From assembly GCA_002402315.1 (NCBI GenBank), contig DHFP01000232.1, positions 1 to 5,286 on the forward strand: 5,286 nucleotides of DNA. The letters are read 5' to 3'. Position 1 is the stretch's first letter. Each line of letters begins with the position of its first letter. A model generated the notes under the pieces. The model was not told where the DNA came from. It did not search any database and saw only the letters and a program-made list of their open reading frames with translations. The position numbers and the translations under genes are program-made. Shown here piece by piece: positions 1 to 5,199 of this stretch. The stretch comes from Clostridiales bacterium UBA4821 (GTDB lineage Bacteria > Bacillota > Clostridia > Acetivibrionales > UBA4821).

Positions 1-1
1 T

Positions 2-325
2 CAATTTATCACGACCGGGGATAACGGCGGAATAACTATAGATGATAATGTTGTTGTTGCTGGCCATTGTTACATTTCAGCCCAAGATCACATTCTTACA
101 AGTGACGCCCCAATACGGTTTCAAGGAGAAACTACACAAGGTATAAAAATTGGTTTTGGTGCGTGGATTGGCGGTATGTGTTTTGTTTCGGATGGCGTAA
201 GCATTGGCAATGGTTGTGTTGTTGGTGCAGGATCAGTGGTTACAAAGTCATTGCAGAGTAATATGATATGCTTTGGCACACCTTGTCGTGAAATTCAAAC
301 ACGACTGAAATTTGATGAAACATAA
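2..325 (+). CDS. Hexapeptide-repeat acyltransferase, C-terminal part (5' end outside window)
   Basis: The last 107 residues of a left-handed beta-helix acyltransferase are visible, open at the left edge. They show repeated hexapeptide-type coils (IKIGFG, AWIGGM, VSIGNG, VVGAGSVV, about window residues 48-80) and the terminal turn FGTPCREI (residues 91-98), a version of the GxPA/C-x-x-I ending of this family. The AQDH motif near residues 27-30 sits where XAT/WbbJ-type enzymes carry the catalytic histidine, so H30 is the likely active-site residue. Such enzymes move an acetyl group from acetyl-CoA to a sugar or amino-sugar in the cytoplasm. The exact acceptor cannot be read from the sequence. 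The gene stops 15 bases before nagA, so the two are probably one operon for surface polysaccharide or amino-sugar metabolism. The family is certain; the substrate is not. Confidence 0.88.
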   Translation, partial: QFITTGDNGGITIDDNVVVAGHCYISAQDHILTSDAPIRFQGETTQGIKIGFGAWIGGMCFVSDGVSIGNGCVVGAGSVVTKSLQSNMICFGTPCREIQTRLKFDET

Positions 326-340
326 AAAGGAGCGAGTCAT

Positions 341-1495
341 ATGTACGCATTGGTAAATTGCGATATCTACACTGGAAAGCAAATTGAATACAATAAGGCC
401 ATAATAATAGATGGCGATGTCATACAATCTATAGTTGAGGTGAATAACTTGCCAGCGATTGAGCATATAGATTTAAAGGGCCTATCTGTTTCGCCGGGAT
501 TTATTGATGTGCAAGTAAACGGTGGCGGTGGTGTTCTCTTTAACGATCATCCAGACATTGAAGGAATAAAAACTATAGTTAATGGCCACAGGCGCTATGG
601 GACTACTGACTTGCTGCCCACATTTATTACTGGTTCAATTCAGGGGATGCAAAAGGCCGCACAAGCTGTGCAAGATTATATGCGTGCTAAATTGCCTGGT
701 GTATTAGGTATTCACTTTGAAGGTCCTTTTATTTCACCTAATAAGGCTGGTGTTCATGATAAAAAATATATTCGATTAGTTTCCAAAGACGATTTGTCAG
801 TCATCACTTCGGTCCGTGACGGTGTTACTTTATTAACTCTTGCCCCAGAAATTGTACCGTTAGATGTTATCTCCGACCTTTCCAATAAGGGAATAAAAGT
901 CTCAGTTGGTCATTCTGAAGCTAAACATAGTCAGACTTACGATGCACTAAATAATGGGGCATCTTGTGTTACACATCTGTTTAACGCTATGAGTCTTGTA
1001 TCGAGTGGTAGAGAAATTGGAGTATTAGGTGCGGCCTTAAACCACGAAAATTCTTGGGCAGGCATAATAGTAGATGGAATCCATGTTGATTTTGAAGGTG
1101 TTAAACTTGCCGTAAATGCAAAGACTGCAAAAGGCAAAGGTAAATTGTTTTTGGTTACTGATGCAATGCCACCTGTTGGACAAATGCCACCTGCTGGATT
1201 TAAACTAGGGCCATATGATATTAGAGTTGAAGGTGGTAGGCTCATTACAGGTGATGGTGTGCTGGCCGGTTCGTCTTTAGATATGGCAAGTGCTATCAGA
1301 AATTGTATACAAAAAGTAGGTATTCCCACTGACGAAGCACTCCGAATGGCTTCAACTTATAAGGCCGACTTCTTAGGGCTGTCTAGTCGTTATGGATATA
1401 TCGCCCCAGGTTACAAAGCCAATTTAACCGTTTTCAATAACCAAATTCATGTGCATTCTACAGTTGTATCAGGAAAATTTGAGATGGTAGACTAA
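341..1495 (+). CDS. nagA: N-acetylglucosamine-6-phosphate deacetylase
   Basis: This amidohydrolase removes acetate from N-acetylglucosamine-6-phosphate to give glucosamine-6-phosphate in the cytoplasm. It is 384 residues, close to the usual family length of about 380. Visible landmarks are PGFIDVQVNGGGG (52-64; Q58 and N60 occupy the position of the HxH found in other amidohydrolases), HFEGPF (125-130; metal ligand E127), VGHSEA (189-194; H191), THLFNAM (211-217; H212), DGIHVD (245-250; H248) and LVTDAMPPVG (271-280; catalytic D274). The C-terminal part (GVLAGSSLDM, then APGYKANLTVF) rebuilds the small beta-sandwich. All key residues are present, so it should be active. The ATG at 341 has AAGGAG at 327-332, 8 bases away, which supports this start. 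Its upstream partner is an acyltransferase rather than nagB, which hints at a role in cell-envelope sugar synthesis or recycling rather than chitin catabolism; that is inference. Confidence 0.96.
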   Translation: MYALVNCDIYTGKQIEYNKAIIIDGDVIQSIVEVNNLPAIEHIDLKGLSVSPGFIDVQVNGGGGVLFNDHPDIEGIKTIVNGHRRYGTTDLLPTFITGSIQGMQKAAQAVQDYMRAKLPGVLGIHFEGPFISPNKAGVHDKKYIRLVSKDDLSVITSVRDGVTLLTLAPEIVPLDVISDLSNKGIKVSVGHSEAKHSQTYDALNNGASCVTHLFNAMSLVSSGREIGVLGAALNHENSWAGIIVDGIHVDFEGVKLAVNAKTAKGKGKLFLVTDAMPPVGQMPPAGFKLGPYDIRVEGGRLITGDGVLAGSSLDMASAIRNCIQKVGIPTDEALRMASTYKADFLGLSSRYGYIAPGYKANLTVFNNQIHVHSTVVSGKFEMVD

Positions 1496-1576
1496 CCACA
1501 ACGATAAGGAAGAAATTCGAACTGTAATAAACACTATTCATGGCCGACGACAAACAGCGACACTTCACATTTTATG

Positions 1577-1593
1577 GTCAATATTTCATTGAC
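1577..1593. promoter_or_regulatory. 17-base dyad overlapping the -35 box (candidate operator)
   Basis: GTCAAT at 1577-1582 and ATTGAC at 1588-1593 are a perfect 6-base inverted repeat around a 5-base centre. The right arm covers five of the six bases of the -35 hexamer at 1589-1594, so a dimeric protein bound here would block RNA polymerase. The first cassette gene, a possible DNA-binding protein, is a natural candidate for autoregulation; that link is inference. Confidence 0.45.
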
Positions 1594-1617
1594 ATACAAG
1601 AACGAGTTCCTTATAGT
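1589..1617 (+). promoter_or_regulatory. Sigma-70-type promoter of the four-gene cassette
   Basis: A consensus -35 box TTGACA (1589-1594) is followed after exactly 17 bases by TATAGT (1612-1617), five of six matches to TATAAT. Transcription would start near 1624, leaving a leader of about 60 bases before the ATG at 1684. No competing promoter of this quality was seen upstream of the later cassette genes, so it probably drives all four. Confidence 0.7.
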
Positions 1618-1659
1618 TTAAAATAAATAATCACTATCTTCTCAACGAGTATACGCAAG

Positions 1660-1670
1660 ACAATCATTGT
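1660..1670. promoter_or_regulatory. Small perfect dyad ACAAT-C-ATTGT just before the ribosome binding site
   Basis: An 11-base perfect palindrome around C1665 ends one base before the AGGAGG (1672-1677) of the first cassette gene. It shares the CAAT...ATTG half-sites of the dyad over the -35 box, so it may be a second, weaker binding site for the same regulator. It is short enough to be chance. Confidence 0.25.
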
Positions 1671-1683
1671 TAGGAGGTTTGAG

Positions 1684-2286
1684 ATGTCAAAGAGCATTAA
1701 ATTAAAGAGGGGCGACATCTTACTGCTTTTATTATATGTGGACAATTGTGCGAAAGTAAAAGGACGAACAAGATTACAGAAAATGGTTTTTGTTTTTGAA
1801 ATGGAACTTTTAAAAAAGTATGGATTTGATAAGCAGTTAGAAAAGAAAAAATCTTCTGATTTTGAGTTTAATGCTCACAACTATGGACCTTTTTCAAAAA
1901 AGGTTTTTGAATTAATGGATTTTTTTGTAAATATTAAAATGGTGGATGCCAGTTATTCTAAGGTCACGGAGGAAGCCTTTGCTGATATAAGCGATTTGGA
2001 CATTGCAATAGAAGATTTAGCAGAGTTAAATATTGACTTGGAAGAAGAAGCCATACCAAATGGCGAGCCAATTTACTGCCTAACTGAAACAGGTGAAAAA
2101 TATGTTCTGGATAAACTGTTGAACTTTATAAGTGAAGAGCAAATTCAAGCATTAACCCAACTTAAAAAAAGCTTTAATGAATACTCTCTAAATAATATAC
2201 TTAAATATGTTTATACTAAATATCCTGATATGGCGAAAGAATCATTAGTTCGCGAGAAAGTTCTAGGTACAAAATGGACATCTTAG
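1684..2286 (+). CDS. SocA/Panacea- or YwgA-like protein, first gene of cassette
   Basis: This is a 200-residue soluble protein without signal peptide or membrane segment. It has a set of short motifs typical of SocA/Panacea (DUF4065) and YwgA-type small proteins: an N-terminal hydrophobic helix (DILLLLLYV, 11-19), GRTRLQK (27-33), NAHNYGPFS (63-71), a variable acidic stretch (about 95-123), YCLTETG (131-137) and a C-terminal LKYVYTKYPDMAKES (173-187). The family often appears as an antitoxin or as an accessory protein beside nucleases and other toxic effectors. The spacing of LTETG and helical blocks suggests a winged-helix-like core. The start is well supported by AGGAGG at 1672-1677, 6 bases from the ATG. 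It follows the cassette promoter, and its end overlaps the next gene by 13 bases, implying coupled translation. A regulator, an adaptor or an antitoxin are all possible; which of them is not decided by the sequence. Confidence 0.6.
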   Translation: MSKSIKLKRGDILLLLLYVDNCAKVKGRTRLQKMVFVFEMELLKKYGFDKQLEKKKSSDFEFNAHNYGPFSKKVFELMDFFVNIKMVDASYSKVTEEAFADISDLDIAIEDLAELNIDLEEEAIPNGEPIYCLTETGEKYVLDKLLNFISEEQIQALTQLKKSFNEYSLNNILKYVYTKYPDMAKESLVREKVLGTKWTS

Positions 2287-2678
2287 AAAGTGATCTTATA
2301 AATAAAGTAAGGCCCAAGTTTGAGGATAGATATCATATCTTTGAAGAGGTCGGTTTAATAAATCGCAGCATTGATATGGTTTTATTTGATCAAAAATCAT
2401 TAATCACAATTGAATTTAAAATAAGAGATTGGAGAAAAGCGGTTACACAAATACAAGGCCATCTTATTGCTGCTGACTATGCATATTTATGCATGCCCCA
2501 TAAGAAAATATCTAAACAATTAGAAGATTTATTAACAAAATATGGGATTGGATTGTGGCTATATGACATATATGAAGATGAGTTAATTGAAGCAATTAAA
2601 CCGAGTAAATCCCTTACGCAATGGACTTTGTATCGAAAATCCCTGATAGATAGATTATCTAAAGGAGGGGCTCAATAA
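2274..2678 (+). CDS. Small PD-(D/E)XK nuclease-like protein
   Basis: This 134-residue protein is essentially one restriction-endonuclease-like domain. The visible core is RSIDMVLFD (31-39), with D34 as the first metal ligand, then a strand LITIEFKIRDW (43-53) carrying the E47-x-K49 pair, then Q59 in a following helix and ADYAYLCMP (67-75) as the next strand. An upstream E24/E25 could complete the site. Spacing D34-12-E47-x-K49 is normal for PD-(D/E)XK enzymes, which cut DNA or RNA using divalent metal. Some relatives only bind. No separate DNA-recognition domain is present, so targeting may come from a partner. The ATG at 2274 lies inside the previous gene (13-base overlap) with only a weak AGG upstream, so translation is probably coupled. 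The end carries the strong AAAGGAGGGG ribosome site of the following gene. Active residues look intact; substrate unknown. Confidence 0.62.
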   Translation: MDILESDLINKVRPKFEDRYHIFEEVGLINRSIDMVLFDQKSLITIEFKIRDWRKAVTQIQGHLIAADYAYLCMPHKKISKQLEDLLTKYGIGLWLYDIYEDELIEAIKPSKSLTQWTLYRKSLIDRLSKGGAQ

Positions 2679-2680
2679 TT

Positions 2681-4003
2681 ATGCATAAGAATCATTTTGT
2701 AAGATACGGAACAGCTGCAGAACAGAAATACATGCGCGAGTACCAACATACATATGACGGTATTGCAATTAATGGGACAATTCTTGCACATATACCAAAG
2801 GCGATTTCAGCATTCATGCATAAGGATGTAAATAAAAAGTTTTTTGTTGATCCAATGACCCATTCTTTCCAGCACGAACTCGATAAAATTACAAGTGCAA
2901 AAGGCGAGATTAAATCATCTATAAAAAAACTGATAGAAGCTTATGGAGAACCCATTAACATTATTTCAAATAAAAATCGGCCAATAAAAAATACGGATTT
3001 TACTACAAAAAACAAAAAATCATTTGTACAAAATGTTTTACTTTTTCAAGATCAACATATCATGAGGAATATTGATGAAGAATATCGTGAATACATTGAG
3101 TACAATCCAACTTTAAGACGGGAGCCTTCCTTTTTGATTGCACCATATTTTTATTTAAAACAAAGTAGTATAGATTCATGGTTAGATCTTAATACGGAGT
3201 TGTTAGAAATTGCTCTTACTCTAAAGAAAAAATTTAATAACAAAGATGTTTATGCGCAAGTGGTGATAGATAAACGCTTGCTTCTCAATGCATCGAAAAT
3301 CGATGATCTCATTAATAAGTATTCTATAGCTGACGGACTGCTATATTGGATTGATGGATTGGATGAAACAGATAGCAGTAAAGATGAGTTGAAAAGTATT
3401 AGAAATTTAATAAATAAATACAAGAAAAAAAATCCTACCAAACGCATAATTTCTTTATATGGTGGATATTTTTCTGAGCTATTACTGAATGATGGCTTAT
3501 ATGGAATTGTTCATGGATTAGAATATGGAGAGACAAGAGATGTTGTTCCTGTTGGAGGTGGAATACCTTTATCAAAATATTATCTTCCCGAATTAAGAAA
3601 ACGAATTCCTGCAGCACGGATGCTTTCATTATTGAAATCACTAAAAATAGATACGATAGAAAAATTCCATGATGAAATATGTAACTGCAAGGTGTGCAAG
3701 AAAGTAGTTAATTCTAAGGTGGTTGATTTTAATGATTTTATTAGAAGTAAGCCAGAACCTAAGACAATAAGATATAGCAGTGGAAGGGTAAGGCAAATTT
3801 ACTATCCAGAGAGAGAGAGTAAGGAATTATGTCTGTTTCACTATCTTGAAATTAAGAATGCAGAAATAAAGAGAATTAAAAAAGAAAAAAAAGAAACTCT
3901 TATTAAGGATTTAAATAACTCGTACAAAAAATACATAAAATTTTTTTCTGAAGATGAAATAAATTATTTAAATTTATGGGCAGAGGTTGTCGAATGTGAA
4001 TAA
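2681..4003 (+). CDS. Predicted TGT/DpdA-like zinc protein, base-exchange enzyme candidate
   Basis: I do not recognise this 440-residue protein by name, but its layout resembles tRNA-guanine transglycosylases. Several short hydrophobic strands suggest a (beta/alpha)8 barrel: FFVDPMTHSF (54-63), FLIAPYFYL (151-159), VYAQVVID (190-197), DGLLYWIDGLDE (218-229), IISLYGGYF (256-264) and YGIVHGLEYGE (274-284), followed by VGGGIP (291-296). Then comes CNCKVC (334-339) and, later, LFHYLEIKNAEI (385-396). In TGT the structural zinc is held by C-x-C-x2-C and a histidine in a similar helix near the C-terminus; here the gap to H387 is longer than usual. Acidic residues D57, D226 and D229 are candidates for the active site. 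TGT and DpdA swap a guanine in tRNA or DNA for a deazaguanine. The C-terminal tail is lysine-rich, suiting nucleic acid binding. The ATG lies 2 bases after the previous stop with AAAGGAGG at 2661-2668. Confidence 0.45.
   Translation: MHKNHFVRYGTAAEQKYMREYQHTYDGIAINGTILAHIPKAISAFMHKDVNKKFFVDPMTHSFQHELDKITSAKGEIKSSIKKLIEAYGEPINIISNKNRPIKNTDFTTKNKKSFVQNVLLFQDQHIMRNIDEEYREYIEYNPTLRREPSFLIAPYFYLKQSSIDSWLDLNTELLEIALTLKKKFNNKDVYAQVVIDKRLLLNASKIDDLINKYSIADGLLYWIDGLDETDSSKDELKSIRNLINKYKKKNPTKRIISLYGGYFSELLLNDGLYGIVHGLEYGETRDVVPVGGGIPLSKYYLPELRKRIPAARMLSLLKSLKIDTIEKFHDEICNCKVCKKVVNSKVVDFNDFIRSKPEPKTIRYSSGRVRQIYYPERESKELCLFHYLEIKNAEIKRIKKEKKETLIKDLNNSYKKYIKFFSEDEINYLNLWAEVVECE
3982..3986 (+). promoter_or_regulatory. 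Ribosome binding site deciding the GTG start of the SIR2 gene
   Basis: AGAGG at 3982-3986 lies 9 bases before a GTG at 3996. The alternative in-frame TTG at 3987 would touch this site with no spacer and could not use it. The site therefore favours the GTG start. Confidence 0.55.
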
Positions 4004-5048
4004 TAAAACTGTTTTTATACTTGGAGCAGGTTTTTCATACCCTGCCAGTATACCCCTCCAAGGCCATCTTTTAAAAGAAATTCTAAATTACAAACCAGAT
4101 GATTATACTGAGAGTGCAGTTTTAATTGCACAGAATGCATTAAAAAATTTTATTATCGAATTATTCGGTAAACAAAAGAATATTATATTAGAAGACATTT
4201 TTACAATCCTTGATCGTGGTGTCATTGGTAAGGAACGCTTTAAGGATTATACATGGCAGAAATTATATGAGATTAGAGGGCAACTTGTCTATTTAATACT
4301 TTTTATTATTAGTAAAAGAATGAAATCAGTCCCTGAAAATGTAAAAAATACTTATATATCCTTTTGTAAAAAAATTATTCAAATGAGACGATCACATGGA
4401 CAGAAAAGTGATTCTATCTCGATCATTTCTTCAAATTGGGACACGCTATTCGAAATATTTATGAATCAGGCATTTAATAACAAGCAAAGATCAGACATGG
4501 GAATAGACTACTGTACATATACACATTTTTTCCATGAAGGTGGAATCTCTCATACTAATTTAAAAACGGCAGGAAAATTTAATATTAAGCTATTAAAATT
4601 ACACGGGTCACTTAATTGGTTATATTGCAGTAGTTGTGGCCGACTATATGTTGATGATAAAGACAATATTGGTATTCAAAATAAGGAGTGTACCTTTTGT
4701 AAAACATCATCAGGCATACCAAATCTTATGTTAGAACCACTGATAATAACACCAACATTCCTTAAAGAATTTACTAATCTTCACATTAAAAATATTTGGC
4801 AGAATGCTTTCATTGAATTACAAGAAGCATCCAATGTAATATTCATAGGTTACTCTCTCCCCCTCGCAGATTTTGAATTTAAATATTTCCTTAAAAAGGG
4901 CATTCGAAAAAGCGCAAACATTCAAGCTGTCTTAAGTAATAAAGATAAAACTAACGGTACAAAGAAACGCTACTTGAGTTATTTTGAGAAAGGGAAAGTT
5001 GACTTTAACTTTGATAAACTAGAAGGTTGGCTGCGGGAAAACTCATAA
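3996..5048 (+). CDS. SIR2-family protein with zinc ribbon, likely NAD-consuming effector
   Basis: Starting at GTG 3996 gives 350 residues and puts the Rossmann strand VFILGAGFS (6-14) right at the N-terminus, as in SIR2 proteins. Other landmarks are the NWD motif in ISSNWDTLFE (144-153; N147 and D149), LKLHGSLNW (200-208; catalytic H203), two cysteine pairs C211-x2-C214 and C232-x2-C235 that should bind zinc, and IFIGYSLPLADFEFKYFL (282-299), the final Rossmann strand and loop. A helical insert of about 110 residues separates GAGFS from NWD, as in bacterial defence-type SIR2 proteins rather than compact CobB deacetylases. The family uses NAD: it deacylates proteins or, in antiphage systems such as Thoeris and DSR, depletes NAD to stop infected cells. 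All catalytic motifs are intact. The gene overlaps the previous one by 8 bases, so the two should be made together. Activity type (NADase or deacylase) is not decidable here. Confidence 0.85.
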   Translation: MNNKTVFILGAGFSYPASIPLQGHLLKEILNYKPDDYTESAVLIAQNALKNFIIELFGKQKNIILEDIFTILDRGVIGKERFKDYTWQKLYEIRGQLVYLILFIISKRMKSVPENVKNTYISFCKKIIQMRRSHGQKSDSISIISSNWDTLFEIFMNQAFNNKQRSDMGIDYCTYTHFFHEGGISHTNLKTAGKFNIKLLKLHGSLNWLYCSSCGRLYVDDKDNIGIQNKECTFCKTSSGIPNLMLEPLIITPTFLKEFTNLHIKNIWQNAFIELQEASNVIFIGYSLPLADFEFKYFLKKGIRKSANIQAVLSNKDKTNGTKKRYLSYFEKGKVDFNFDKLEGWLRENS

Positions 5049-5070
5049 AAGAATGGGGTCCGGTATTCTT
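5049..5070 (+). terminator. Weak hairpin right after the SIR2 stop
   Basis: AAGAAT (5049-5054) pairs with ATTCTT (5065-5070) around a G-rich loop. It begins directly after the stop codon, where a terminator for the cassette would be expected. The stem is AT-rich and there is no clear T-run after it, so it is at best a weak rho-independent terminator. Confidence 0.22.
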
Positions 5071-5096
5071 ATTCTCCAGATTGATAGATTTGCAGA

Positions 5097-5118
5097 ATAT
5101 CCTTATGTAGCAGGATAT
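5097..5118 (+). terminator. Second hairpin in the cassette's 3' gap
   Basis: ATATCCT (5097-5103) pairs perfectly with AGGATAT (5112-5118) around an 8-base loop; a few weaker pairs may extend it. It lies between the cassette and the next gene and could help end transcription or protect the mRNA end. Only a short TTTT (5128-5131) follows, about ten bases later. Confidence 0.28.
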
Positions 5119-5131
5119 CTTCCAAAATTTT

Positions 5132-5147
5132 GCGTTGACGCGTTGTC
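5132..5147. repeat. Tandem 8-base repeat GCGTTGAC / GCGTTGTC
   Basis: Two adjacent octamers (5132-5139 and 5140-5147) match at seven of eight positions. They lie 52 bases before the start of the next gene and are GC-rich compared with their surroundings, so they could be a regulator site for that gene. They are short, and chance is possible. Confidence 0.25.
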
Positions 5148-5199
5148 CTGAAAATATTCGCTTTTCTTGGAGTTTCACAATAAAAAAGGGAGTAATTAC

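Noticed and set aside
248..466. A 72-codon minus-strand open frame across the acyltransferase/nagA junction
   Set aside because: It overlaps two well-supported genes and the nagA ribosome site; no family signal.
937..1329. A 130-codon open frame on the minus strand
   Set aside because: It lies wholly inside nagA, whose catalytic motifs are unmistakable, and its translation shows no family features; it is a shadow frame.
1540..1626. A 28-codon + strand frame in the intergenic gap, starting MADDKQRHFTFYG
   Set aside because: Its residue mix looks protein-like, but there is no ribosome binding site, stops lie immediately upstream, and it runs through the cassette promoter. A gene remnant cannot be excluded.
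1684..2678. A plain SocAB or Panacea toxin-antitoxin pair
   Set aside because: The partner is a nuclease-like domain rather than a known SocB toxin, and the pair is locked into a longer four-gene operon; kept only as a sub-module idea.
3250..3641. Two short minus-strand open frames (65 and 68 codons)
   Set aside because: Both overlap the TGT-like gene in antisense, have low-complexity hydrophobic translations, and lack a convincing promoter or ribosome site.
2681..4003. A dpd-type DNA deazaguanine modification cluster
   Set aside because: No DpdB-DpdK partners or preQ0 synthesis genes are visible; only a loose fold-level resemblance to DpdA remains.
5135..5160. TTGACG as a -35 box for the QueG-like gene
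   Set aside because: The only TATA-like hexamer downstream (TATTCG at 5155) is 14 bases away, too short for a normal spacer.
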